Of a stretch of 64,000 bases of DNA, positions 44,385 through 52,732 are shown one piece after another. The stretch spans positions 62,001 to 126,000 of the forward strand of contig NZ_FRAC01000011.1 of assembly GCF_900142215.1 (NCBI RefSeq), written 5' to 3'. A program made the position numbers and the translations under genes. The DNA is from Anaerocolumna jejuensis DSM 15929. Its GTDB lineage: Bacteria > Bacillota > Clostridia > Lachnospirales > Lachnospiraceae. Numbering within the stretch: the first letter of the stretch is position 1; the number at the start of each line of letters is the position of its first letter. The notes beneath the pieces are model-generated. The model worked only from the letters and a program-made list of their open reading frames with translations, searched no databases and was not told the origin of the DNA.

Positions 44385-45464
44385 TTATAAAAGCGCCTCC
44401 ACCTTCAAATCCTTTTCCTTTGATAAATCCAGGAAGGATGAAGCAAGCTGGATAACGGGTTTTGATAAGGCTTGCTTATTAATCAGGCGGATTTCTCCTT
44501 CCTTCCCGTTGCTTAAACGGACACGGTTACCTACATAAGCCTGTACGATTTTTTCTAAAAAGAGCAATATGTAAGCAGGGTCGTATTTTTGCAAGCCCTC
44601 GGATTCAAAAACAGAGATGGCTTCAAAGGGACTCAGGGCAGGACGGTACACTCTGGCCGAAGTCATGGCATCATAGACATCAACAATGCCGATAATTTTG
44701 GCAAAGGGTTCAATCTCATCTCCTTTTATCTTGTAAGGATAGCCGCTGCCATCACATCTTTCGTGGTGCATCAGGGCGGCATTGGCAATACGGGGGTCCA
44801 ATCCCTTATTTTTTAATATATTATATCCCTGGATGGGGTGGGTCTTAATGGTTATGTAATCAGAAGCAGTTAATTTTTCCTGCTTATTAATCAGTTCTCC
44901 TGGAAGAGAAAGCTTTCCTACATCATGAAGAAGACCGGCAAGAGTAAGGACCTCTAAATCCTTATCAGGAAGCTTTAACCACTGGCCAAATACATTGCAG
45001 AGTAGGGAAACATTCATGCAGTGTACATAGGTGATGTCATCATACTGCCTCATGCAATGTAGCATATCAAATACATGAATTCCATTACGGGTCTTATGAA
45101 GCAGGTCGGAGGTATGCTCCAACAAGCCATCGATATCAATTGGTTCGTTTTTATCTGTCAGCTTATTAAACTCATTTTTAAAAGTATCTACCTGTTCGGT
45201 GAAGGCAGATTGGAATTCCTGAAATTCGATGCTTTCACGCACCTTTTGAGAGTAACTGGTTTCTTTAACGGGCATCAGTGGCTCCTTTGTCTCTTGGATA
45301 ATGTTGAATTCACTTATGGAATTAAATTTTAATCTGGTTATGATCCTGTCAGTGAGCATTACTCCCTTGGATATAACCAGCTGGTTGGTGGAATTATAAA
45401 TATCGTCTGACACAATCAAACCGGGTTTTGCCTGCTTTATGGAAATTCTTTGCTTGTTCAACAT
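44385..45464 (-). CDS. HD-GYP domain phosphodiesterase
   Basis: A 359-aa protein. The N-terminal 100 residues resemble a DUF3391-like regulatory region. The HD-GYP domain has LLHDVGK (HD), HH with the GSGYP motif (HHERCDGSGYP) and the following metal-binding residues, so hydrolysis of cyclic di-GMP is likely. The C-terminal 60 residues add a small beta domain (NRVRLSNGKEGEIRLI). No membrane segment, so cytoplasmic. Start follows ATAGGAGC. Confidence 0.93.
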   Translation of the reverse strand: MLNKQRISIKQAKPGLIVSDDIYNSTNQLVISKGVMLTDRIITRLKFNSISEFNIIQETKEPLMPVKETSYSQKVRESIEFQEFQSAFTEQVDTFKNEFNKLTDKNEPIDIDGLLEHTSDLLHKTRNGIHVFDMLHCMRQYDDITYVHCMNVSLLCNVFGQWLKLPDKDLEVLTLAGLLHDVGKLSLPGELINKQEKLTASDYITIKTHPIQGYNILKNKGLDPRIANAALMHHERCDGSGYPYKIKGDEIEPFAKIIGIVDVYDAMTSARVYRPALSPFEAISVFESEGLQKYDPAYILLFLEKIVQAYVGNRVRLSNGKEGEIRLINKQALSKPVIQLASSFLDLSKEKDLKVEALL

Positions 45465-45544
45465 TATTACGCTCCTATCCGCGTCTTATCCGGCGCATAT
45501 GGTTACAGATAAAGGGGTATCTGTAATTTCCATTATATAGCTTT

Positions 45545-45573
45545 AGTATAGAAAAAAGCGTTAGAGTTGTCAA
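45545..45573 (-). promoter_or_regulatory. SigA-type promoter of HD-GYP gene
   Basis: Minus strand TTGACA (45568-45573), 17-bp spacer, TATACT (45545-45550). It lies back to back with the metK promoter. Confidence 0.8.
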
Positions 45574-45584
45574 TAAAAAAATAC

Positions 45585-45613
45585 TTGACAAAGACAGCAG
45601 AATGCTATATCCT
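45585..45613 (+). promoter_or_regulatory. Promoter of metK leader
   Basis: TTGACA (45585-45590), 17-bp spacer, TATCCT (45608-45613), about 30 bp before the SAM riboswitch. Confidence 0.6.
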
Positions 45614-45647
45614 CAAAGACGTAGTATAATATTGTATAAACTTATTT

Positions 45648-45744
45648 CTCTTATTCAGAGTGACGGAGAGTAAAGGCTCTATGAAGTCACGGCAACCCCC
45701 TTTGCGGAAGGTGCCAACCTGAGCGAGCAATCGAACAATAAGAG
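45648..45744 (+). promoter_or_regulatory. SAM-I (S-box) riboswitch
   Basis: P1 is CTCTTATT (45648-45655) with AATAAGAG (45737-45744). The conserved core is visible: AGAG, GGAGAG, GGCTCTATGAAGTCACGGCAACC and GGTGCCAACC. SAM binding would favour the terminator at 45762 and switch off metK. Confidence 0.95.
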
Positions 45745-45761
45745 GATTTGATGCATTTTTC

Positions 45762-45786
45762 AAGTCCGCTTAGCAGGGCTTTTTTT
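45762..45786 (+). terminator. SAM-riboswitch terminator
   Basis: AAGTCC pairs with GGGCTT around an 8-nt loop and is followed by TTTTTT. Confidence 0.8.
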
Positions 45787-45983
45787 ATTACATAAAAACA
45801 ATGCAATGAATAGGCTCCGCTAAGAAAGCACTTTGGCAGGTTATATTTGGTAACGGTTACACAGAAATGCAATTTGATGGAACGGTTACCGGATAAAAAG
45901 ATGCCTTGTGCGGGAATTGTATCCACATAGAGAAAAGGTTTGTATAACAAATCAAAGATTTGATATTCACGAAAGGAGTTAAT

Positions 45984-47174
45984 ATGAATAAGCTATTATT
46001 TACGTCAGAATCAGTAACAGAAGGGCATCCGGACAAAATCTGTGACCAGGTATCGGATGCAGTACTGGATGCGATGCTGGAGCAGGACCCTATGAGCCGT
46101 GTTGCTTGTGAAACAGCTATTACCACAGGGTTGGTGCTGGTAATGGGAGAAATCACAACAAATGGTTATGTGGATATCCAGAAGGTTGTACGTGATACCA
46201 TCCGTGAAATCGGCTATGACAGGTCCGACTTTGGATTTGATGCCAATACCTGCGGTGTTATGGTGGCTCTTGATGAGCAGTCAGCTGATATTGCCATGGG
46301 TGTTAACAAGGCATTGGAAGCCAAGGAACACACCATGTCCGAGGATGAGCTGGAAGCCATCGGTGCAGGGGACCAGGGTATGATGTTTGGGTTTGCCAGC
46401 AACGAGACAGAAGAATATCTGCCATACCCCATTTCGCTGGCCCACAAGTTGACAAGACAGCTTACCAAGGTTCGTAAAGATGGCACACTGCCTTATTTAA
46501 GGCCCGACGGAAAATCCCAGGTAACGGTTGAATATAATGAAGAGGGCAAGCCAATACACTTAAATGCAGTGGTTCTTTCCACCCAGCATAACCCGGAGGT
46601 TACCCAGGAGCAGATTCATACGGATATCAGGAAATATGTATTTGATGAAGTACTTCCAAAGGAATTGGTGGACGACAGAACAAAATTCTTTATTAATCCT
46701 ACCGGCCGCTTTGTAATCGGCGGACCCAATGGTGACAGCGGTTTAACGGGACGTAAGATAATCGTTGATACCTACGGCGGATACGCACGTCACGGCGGCG
46801 GAGCTTTCTCCGGTAAGGACTGCACAAAGGTTGACCGTTCAGCGGCCTATGCTGCCCGTTATGTAGCAAAGAACATTGTAGCCGCAGGCCTGGCAGATAA
46901 GTGCGAAATTCAGTTGTCCTATGCGATTGGAGTTGCACAGCCTACCTCCATTATGGTGGATACCTTTGGCACCGGCAGCTTAAGCTCAGAGGAGCTGGTA
47001 GAAATTATCAGAGAGAACTTTGACCTTCGTCCTGCAGGAATCATCAAGATGCTGGATTTAAGACGTCCTATCTACAAGCAGACCGCAGCTTACGGACATT
47101 TCGGAAGAAATGATCTTGATCTGCCCTGGGAAAAAACGGATAAAGTAGAGACTCTTAAAAAATATAAGAAATAA
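45984..47174 (+). CDS. metK: S-adenosylmethionine synthase
   Basis: A 396-aa enzyme making SAM from methionine and ATP. The three-domain fold is complete with ESVTEGHPDKICDQVSDA, the GAGDQGMMFG hexapeptide region and GGGAFSGKDCTKVDRS. Start follows AAAGGAG at good distance; an upstream ATG lacks one. Expression is controlled by the SAM-I riboswitch, giving product feedback. Confidence 0.97.
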   Translation: MNKLLFTSESVTEGHPDKICDQVSDAVLDAMLEQDPMSRVACETAITTGLVLVMGEITTNGYVDIQKVVRDTIREIGYDRSDFGFDANTCGVMVALDEQSADIAMGVNKALEAKEHTMSEDELEAIGAGDQGMMFGFASNETEEYLPYPISLAHKLTRQLTKVRKDGTLPYLRPDGKSQVTVEYNEEGKPIHLNAVVLSTQHNPEVTQEQIHTDIRKYVFDEVLPKELVDDRTKFFINPTGRFVIGGPNGDSGLTGRKIIVDTYGGYARHGGGAFSGKDCTKVDRSAAYAARYVAKNIVAAGLADKCEIQLSYAIGVAQPTSIMVDTFGTGSLSSEELVEIIRENFDLRPAGIIKMLDLRRPIYKQTAAYGHFGRNDLDLPWEKTDKVETLKKYKK

Positions 47175-47270
47175 GCCTATTCTTCCATAATATAAATCCT
47201 GCCCGGCAAGAAGGAAATAAGCAAATGCTGCAGGTATTATAAAACAGATATTATTAAAACAGGTATTATT

Positions 47271-47327
47271 AATAAGAACAGAGGGTATCCTGACACAGCG
47301 GCTGGGATGCCCTCTGTTCTTATTATA
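47271..47327 (+). terminator. Terminator after metK
   Basis: An 18-bp stem AATAAGAACAGAGGGTAT pairs with ATGCCCTCTGTTCTTATT (one G-U), loop of about 17 nt. Confidence 0.8.
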
Positions 47328-47465
47328 AAGGCTGCCAAATTAAGCTTCACGGCAGAAGTTCATAAAATATTTAGAAAGCTCATAGTTATTTTCGGTGTAG
47401 AACCGGAAGTCATATGGTATAATACGATTAGAAACTTTGGAATATTCTGATAGGAGGGTTAACAA

Positions 47466-48995
47466 TTGAAATTAAAGGGCAGGCTTTTAACAGCCTTTCT
47501 CATCATAACAACCATACCTCTTATGCTGGTTTGTCTTTCCCTAAGCCTTATTATCGGGTATCAGAGCAATGAAATAAAGCAGACCTATGACGTAAAGACC
47601 GATTCCATTACAGCATTTTCCAATCCTGTACAGCTTTTAAGCAGGCTTACCAGGGGAGTATACAATGAGATTGTTCTGACGGCGGCAAAGGATTCAGAGA
47701 AGTTTGCCGATGGGAACTATATAAATTATCTTGAAAAAGAGCTGAAGGGAAAACACTCCTATCTTGCCGTAAGAAAGGCCGATGATTTTATATATATCGG
47801 CGATACGGACAGATTCGATAAAATAAAGGACAGCTTCCCTGCTTTTGGTGAATATACCGGAAATGCAGAAGGCGGATTATATGTGGACAGTAACCATCCC
47901 TTTCTGCTGAAGCAGCAGGATTTTCAATATAAGGACGGTACGGAAGGAAGCGTATTTATCATAACGGAGCTGGATACGCTGATACCCCAGATAAAGGCTT
48001 CTGCCATACAGCTGCTTTTATCCCTGATATCCATTATTATCCTTACGGCTTCCGTGCTTATTATATGGATTTACCGCAGTATTATCATTCCCATCAATAC
48101 CCTCCATGCTGCTACCAATGCCATGAAGGAGGGAAATCTGGATTATTCCATTGAGGGAGATCCCGAGGATGAAGTCGGTCAGCTTTGTGTGGACTTTGAA
48201 GAGATGAGAATCCGCTTAAAGGAATTAATTGATGTGAGATTCCGCTATGAGCAGGAGATGAAAGAGCTGATAAGCAATATTTCCCATGATTTAAGGACTC
48301 CCATAACAGCAATTAAAGGCTATGCGGAGGGCATTATGGACGGTGTGGCAGATACAAAGGAGAAGCAGGAAAAATACATTAAGACCATATATACCAAGGC
48401 AAATGACCTGTCCGTTCTGGTCGACGAGCTTTCCTTTTATTCAAAAATTGACTGTAATACCATGCCCTATACCTTTTCCTGCATCAATCTGGGAGATTAC
48501 TTCGAGGACTGTTTAGGAGAGATTACCCTTGACCTGGAGGTTAAGAATATAGAAGTGGAATACCATAATGATACGGATAAGGAAACCAAGGTGAATGTGG
48601 ATGCAGAGCAGTTGAAGCGTGTTATCAGCAATATCGTTGGGAATTCCGTTAAATATATGGGAAAGAAGCAGGGGCATATTGCTATCCACATTCTGGACGG
48701 CGCAGCGTTCAACAGGTCGGAAGAGGTCGTTATCAGCATAGAGGATAACGGTGAGGGGATTCCTGTAAAAGACCTTCCCTTCGTATTTGAGAGGTTTTAC
48801 AGGGCTGATGCTTCCAGGAATTCGACCAAGGGCGGTACCGGTCTTGGTCTTGCCATAGTAAAGAAAATTATCGAAGACCATATGGGAACGATATGGGCTG
48901 AGAGTGAAGAGGATAAAGGAACTACCATATATTTTACATTAAGAAAGTGCAAGGAGGATGTCAAGAATGAACAGGATACTGATAGTGGAAGATGA
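47466..48995 (+). CDS. Sensor histidine kinase
   Basis: A 509-aa membrane kinase starting at a TTG codon, supported by AGGAGGG directly upstream. Two transmembrane segments (about residues 8-30 and 180-205) flank an extracellular sensor. Then come HAMP (YRSIIIPINTL, AMKEGNLDYSIEGDPEDEVG), HisKA with NISHDLRTPITAIKGYAEGI (phosphorylated His) and HATPase with N, G1 (DNGEG) and G2 (GTGLGLAI) boxes. It overlaps the response regulator gene by 29 bp. Signal unknown. Confidence 0.95.
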   Translation: MKLKGRLLTAFLIITTIPLMLVCLSLSLIIGYQSNEIKQTYDVKTDSITAFSNPVQLLSRLTRGVYNEIVLTAAKDSEKFADGNYINYLEKELKGKHSYLAVRKADDFIYIGDTDRFDKIKDSFPAFGEYTGNAEGGLYVDSNHPFLLKQQDFQYKDGTEGSVFIITELDTLIPQIKASAIQLLLSLISIIILTASVLIIWIYRSIIIPINTLHAATNAMKEGNLDYSIEGDPEDEVGQLCVDFEEMRIRLKELIDVRFRYEQEMKELISNISHDLRTPITAIKGYAEGIMDGVADTKEKQEKYIKTIYTKANDLSVLVDELSFYSKIDCNTMPYTFSCINLGDYFEDCLGEITLDLEVKNIEVEYHNDTDKETKVNVDAEQLKRVISNIVGNSVKYMGKKQGHIAIHILDGAAFNRSEEVVISIEDNGEGIPVKDLPFVFERFYRADASRNSTKGGTGLGLAIVKKIIEDHMGTIWAESEEDKGTTIYFTLRKCKEDVKNEQDTDSGR

Positions 48996-49656
48996 GACGG
49001 CAATCGCAGAACTGGAAAAGGATTATCTGGAGCTCAGCGGCTTTGAGGTGGAAATAGAGAATGACGGAGACCAGGGCCTTGAGAGGGCTTTAAAGGAAGA
49101 ATTCGACCTGATAATATTGGATTTGATGCTTCCCGGTACAGATGGCTTTGAAATCTGCAAAAATGTCCGCAGTGCTAAGAATATTCCCATTCTTATGGTC
49201 TCAGCCAAAAAAGAAGATATCGATAAAATCAGAGGACTTGGCATGGGAGCGGATGATTACATTACAAAGCCCTTCAGCCCCAGTGAGCTGGTAGCAAGAG
49301 TGAAGGCACATCTTGCCCGGTATGAGCGTCTGATCGGTGACAGTGCCAGGGAAAATGAAGTGATAGAAATCCGAGGCCTAAAGATTGACAAAACAGCCAG
49401 AAGAGTATACGTTAATAATGAAGAGAGAAATTTTACCACCAAGGAATTTGACCTGCTTACCTTTCTGGCAGAGAATCCCAACCGGGTATATACAAAGGAA
49501 GAACTCTTCCAGAAAATATGGGATATGGATTCCATAGGAGATATAGCAACTGTCACAGTGCATATAAAAAAAATCCGGGAAAAGATAGAATTCAATACCT
49601 CAAAGCCCCAGTATATAGAGACAATATGGGGAGTAGGTTACCGGTTTAAAGTATAA
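48967..49656 (+). CDS. OmpR-family response regulator
   Basis: A 229-aa regulator. The receiver domain has the acidic pair VEDE, the phospho-acceptor Asp in LIILDLMLPG and the Lys in DDYITKPF. The C-terminal winged helix is of OmpR/PhoB type (LTFLAENPNRVYTKEEL...VTVHIKKIREKI...VWGVGYRF pattern). The second ATG is preferred because AAGGAGG is too close to the first. It pairs with the upstream kinase. Confidence 0.95.
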   Translation: MNRILIVEDETAIAELEKDYLELSGFEVEIENDGDQGLERALKEEFDLIILDLMLPGTDGFEICKNVRSAKNIPILMVSAKKEDIDKIRGLGMGADDYITKPFSPSELVARVKAHLARYERLIGDSARENEVIEIRGLKIDKTARRVYVNNEERNFTTKEFDLLTFLAENPNRVYTKEELFQKIWDMDSIGDIATVTVHIKKIREKIEFNTSKPQYIETIWGVGYRFKV

Positions 49657-49682
49657 TTTATAAAAAAAGGAGAAGTATAATT

Positions 49683-49955
49683 ATGGAGACAAGGATTGCA
49701 TTAGTGGGTATTATTGTGGAAAATCTTGATAAGGTGGAAGAGGTCAATCATATCCTCCACGATTTCGGAAAGTTCATCATTGGCCGAATGGGACTTCCTA
49801 TAAGGGATCAGGAGATGAATATTATCAGCATAGTCGTAGAAGCAGATAATAACACCATCAATTCCCTGTCCGGAAAGCTAGGCATGCTGGAAGGTATCAG
49901 CGCGAAGACTGTTTATTCAAAAGCGGGAGTGTCGGACTGTAATGCGTTAACCTAA
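49683..49955 (+). CDS. TM1266-type putative regulator of iron-only hydrogenase
   Basis: A 90-aa ACT-like protein. It begins METRIALVGIIVENL, then EVNHILHDFGKFIIGRMGLP and ISIVVEADNNTINSLSGKLG, which matches the TM1266 family associated with [FeFe]-hydrogenase maturation. No hydEFG or hydA gene is nearby, so it is an orphan copy here. It starts 26 bp after the response regulator with AAAGGAG and may share its transcript. Confidence 0.85.
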   Translation: METRIALVGIIVENLDKVEEVNHILHDFGKFIIGRMGLPIRDQEMNIISIVVEADNNTINSLSGKLGMLEGISAKTVYSKAGVSDCNALT

Positions 49956-49960
49956 CAGGC

Positions 49961-49989
49961 TTTACTTGTGCTGTATACCATGTTATAAT
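49961..49989 (+). promoter_or_regulatory. Promoter of the kinase/ParB-like fusion gene
   Basis: TTTACT (49961-49966), 17-bp spacer, TATAAT (49984-49989), about 50 bp before the start codon. Confidence 0.6.
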
Positions 49990-50041
49990 GTTAACCATTA
50001 AACTTTAGGAAAAGCTTTTGGTATACGATTAGGAGGACACT

Positions 50042-50857
50042 ATGCATATCACAATAACAGGAAATCTGGGGAGCGGAAAATCCACCATTTGTAAAATTTT
50101 AGAGGACAAGTACGGCTTTGAGATTTATTCCACAGGGAAGGTTCAGAGAGAACTGGCCAGGCAAATGAACATGACAACCCTTGAAATGAACCAGTTAATG
50201 TGCAGTGACCACAAATATGATAACATGATAGATGACACTACAGCCAGAATCTCCAGAGAGAATCCGGACAAAAATATTATTTTTGATTCCAGGCTGGCCT
50301 GGCATTTCGTAGAAAAATCCTTTAAGGTATTTCTTTCAGTAGACTTAAATATAGCGGCAGAAAGAGTATTGAAGGATAACAGAGGCAAGGAAGAGCAGTA
50401 TTCCTCTGTAGAAGAAGCCAAAGAAAAGCTGTTTCAGAGAGCCCAGACGGAGAATCTGCGCTATAAGGATATTTATAACCTGGATTATTTTAATTTTTCC
50501 AATTATAATCTGGTAGTTGAAAGTACCTATGCTTCACCGGAGTTAATTGCCTCTGTCATTATGAAGGAAGCAAAGGATTATTATGGATTGGTTGCCGATA
50601 ATCATGGAGACATGGTGAAGGTATCCAGAATATTACTGTCTCCCAAGTCTTTGTATAAGGAAGAAGTAAACAAAGAAGAGGCAAATACTTTAAAGAGTAA
50701 AATTGTGGAATACGAAAAGATAAAAGGACTTCCGGACGTTAGAATTGCAGCTCAGAAGGACGGGGATAATTACCAGGTCTTAAGTGGTATGAATGAAGTA
50801 AAAGCCGCAAAAGAAGCAGATGTTCCCTTTCTATTAACTGCCTTGGATATTCATTAA
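50042..50857 (+). CDS. Cytidylate-kinase-like protein with C-terminal ParB-like domain
   Basis: A 271-aa protein. Residues 1-185 are a P-loop kinase of the cytidylate kinase-like group (ITGNLGSGKSTICKIL, then KNIIFDSRLAWHFV and an RxxTEN-type lid). Residues about 195-271 look like a ParB/sulfiredoxin-like domain: VKVSRILLSPKSLYKEE, then LPDVRIAAQKDGDNYQVLSGMNEVKAAKEADV, ending in strand LLTAL. The combination is not one I know as standard. Start follows TAGGAGG. Substrate uncertain. Confidence 0.75.
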   Translation: MHITITGNLGSGKSTICKILEDKYGFEIYSTGKVQRELARQMNMTTLEMNQLMCSDHKYDNMIDDTTARISRENPDKNIIFDSRLAWHFVEKSFKVFLSVDLNIAAERVLKDNRGKEEQYSSVEEAKEKLFQRAQTENLRYKDIYNLDYFNFSNYNLVVESTYASPELIASVIMKEAKDYYGLVADNHGDMVKVSRILLSPKSLYKEEVNKEEANTLKSKIVEYEKIKGLPDVRIAAQKDGDNYQVLSGMNEVKAAKEADVPFLLTALDIH

Positions 50858-50922
50858 AACCATTCTTTTGAAATTGATGAAATAATCACCTAACATACAA
50901 ATGGTCTTTTGGAGGATAATAC

Positions 50923-50957
50923 AAACAGAGGGTATTTATAAATACCCTCTGTTTTTC
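50923..50957 (+). terminator. Terminator after kinase/ParB-like gene
   Basis: AAACAGAGGGTATTTA pairs with TAAATACCCTCTGTTT and is followed by TT; perfect 16-bp stem. Confidence 0.92.
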
Positions 50958-51042
50958 TCTATTTATCAGGTCTTATTATTTTACCTGGTAGTTATATCCG
51001 AAAAAAGCAGTTTATTTCATCGAGAGCAGAAGGGAGGCAGCC

Positions 51043-52125
51043 ATGTTTTTAAAGAATAATAAGGTAAAAATGCTGGGCATCATCATACTTACGGTATTGG
51101 GCGTATACATTGGGCTGGAATATGTATTGCCGCTTTTTGCACCTTTTATTATAGCTTACCTGGTAGCTGCGGCCCTTTCGCCGGTAGTAAAATTTCTGAA
51201 TCGTAAAATAAAGCTTCCCAAGCTGTTGGGAGCAATATTATCCTTAAGCTTACTTAGCTCCCTTGTGGGTTTTATTTTATATAATATATGCGATATTTTA
51301 TTAACGCAGGTAGTAGCTCTGCTGAAGAATTTTCCTATTTACCTTTCTGTCCTGACGGGATATGTCGATAACCTCTGTACGGGCTGTGATAAATTTTTAG
51401 GAATAAAGCTTGGCACTGTGCAGAATTTTATTTATACGAATTTTGACGGCGTGCTGGTAATTATAAAGAATAAGATAATGCCTGTGATCACTACCAGGAG
51501 TATTAACCTGCTGATTGGAATGGTGGGCTTTGTGGGAATACTTTTGATTATGCTTGTCAGTATCCTGCTGCTGATAAAGGATGATGAACAGTATAGGGAA
51601 GGGGTAAGAAATTCCGTTTTTTATAAAGATATCCATGTCATTACCTCCAAGCTGTCCCATATGGGAATTGCCTACCTAAAGACCCAGGGGATTATGCTGC
51701 TGCTTATTTCACTGGTCTGTACCATAGCAATGTTCTTGATCCGCAATAAATATGCCCTGCTGGTTGGAGTTGGCATTGGTGTGGTGGATGCCTTTCCGAT
51801 ACTTGGAAGCGGCATGATTCTGTTACCCTGGGCAGTTATAAATCTGTTTCAGAAGGATATTTACTCGGCTGCTATTATTCTTACGGCCTACGTTGGCTGC
51901 CAGCTTTTACGCCAGACGGTGGAACCAAGACTTTTTGGGAACCGTATAGGGATAAAGCCGGTCTATACCATGATGGCTATGTACGTGGGAGTTAAGGTGT
52001 TTGGTTTCCTGGGTTTTCTCCTTGGGCCGGTAGGGCTGGTCATGATTATTACCATCATAAAGGAAGCCAGGAACCGGATAGATGGCTCTAAATTACAGGA
52101 GGTAACTTCAGAGAATCATGAGTGA
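51043..52125 (+). CDS. AI-2E family transporter, YtvI-like sporulation membrane protein
   Basis: A 360-aa membrane protein with eight or so hydrophobic segments. The order and the sequences PLFAPFIIAYLVAAALSPVV, GVVDAFPILGSGMILLPWAV and RQTVEPRLFGNRIGIKP match the YtvI subgroup of the AI-2E family, which in sporulating Firmicutes is annotated as a sporulation integral membrane protein. Transport substrate unknown. Start follows AGGGAGG. Confidence 0.88.
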   Translation: MFLKNNKVKMLGIIILTVLGVYIGLEYVLPLFAPFIIAYLVAAALSPVVKFLNRKIKLPKLLGAILSLSLLSSLVGFILYNICDILLTQVVALLKNFPIYLSVLTGYVDNLCTGCDKFLGIKLGTVQNFIYTNFDGVLVIIKNKIMPVITTRSINLLIGMVGFVGILLIMLVSILLLIKDDEQYREGVRNSVFYKDIHVITSKLSHMGIAYLKTQGIMLLLISLVCTIAMFLIRNKYALLVGVGIGVVDAFPILGSGMILLPWAVINLFQKDIYSAAIILTAYVGCQLLRQTVEPRLFGNRIGIKPVYTMMAMYVGVKVFGFLGFLLGPVGLVMIITIIKEARNRIDGSKLQEVTSENHE

Positions 52126-52244
52126 GGCAGAAGTGAATAAGTTGTACGATTGCTTTCGAAGATTATTATAAAAGGCTAATAACGCTGGCTTGATGCCAGT
52201 TTTGCCATACTATAATGAAAAAGAGGTTGACAAAGGCAGGGAGG

Positions 52245-52480
52245 TGGCATAAAATCAATATACAAAGCGAAGAAAAGGAATAGTATATAAATGTTGTCCT
52301 CCCAGAGAGAGAATAGGTTGGTGGGAGATTCTCAGGATAACCTTATAGAACCTACCTTGGAGCACTGTATGAAAATACGGCGTAAAACCGGCGATAACGG
52401 TGTTAAAGTGAACTGGTGACAGTTAATTAGGGTGGTACCGCCGAGGTCTTTCGGTCCCTTGTGGAGGAAGGACTTTTTTT
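52245..52480 (+). promoter_or_regulatory. T-box leader, proline specifier
   Basis: A T-box riboswitch in front of proS. It has AGTA (near 52280), Stem I arms GTTGTCC/GGATAAC and TATAA/TTATA, then GAA followed by CCT (52351-52353), a proline codon, then ACCTTGGAG. The conserved AGGGTGGTACCGCCG lies at 52429-52443, followed by the terminator. Uncharged tRNA-Pro would switch on proS. Confidence 0.92.
52446..52480 (+). terminator. Intrinsic terminator of proS T-box
   Basis: GTCTTTC pairs with GAAGGAC and is followed by seven T residues. Confidence 0.85.
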
Positions 52481-52515
52481 ATTGCCTTTCTGACGGATAG
52501 CCAGGTGCATACAGT

Positions 52516-52645
52516 GCGTTGCATGTAATTTATGCGCTGCATGTAATTTATGCGCTGCATGTAATTTATGCGGTGCATTGTAGTTCATGCGGTGCATTGT
52601 AGTTTATGCGGTGCATTGTAGTTTATGCGGTGCATTGTAGTATAT
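52516..52645 (+). repeat. Tandem repeats in the proS leader (18- and 19-bp units)
   Basis: Three 18-bp units GCG(C/T)TGCATGTAATTTAT at 52516, 52534 and 52552 are followed by four 19-bp units GCGGTGCATTGTAGT(T/A)(T/C)AT at 52570, 52589, 52608 and 52627. They lie between the T-box terminator and the proS start, so they are transcribed in the leader. Confidence 0.93.
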
Positions 52646-52732
52646 GCACCTGTGCACGGAAGTGACAGGATACCGGTCCTCCTCTGTATAAACCTTTGTT
52701 TATAAACAATTGTTCTGAAAGGAGAAATCGCT

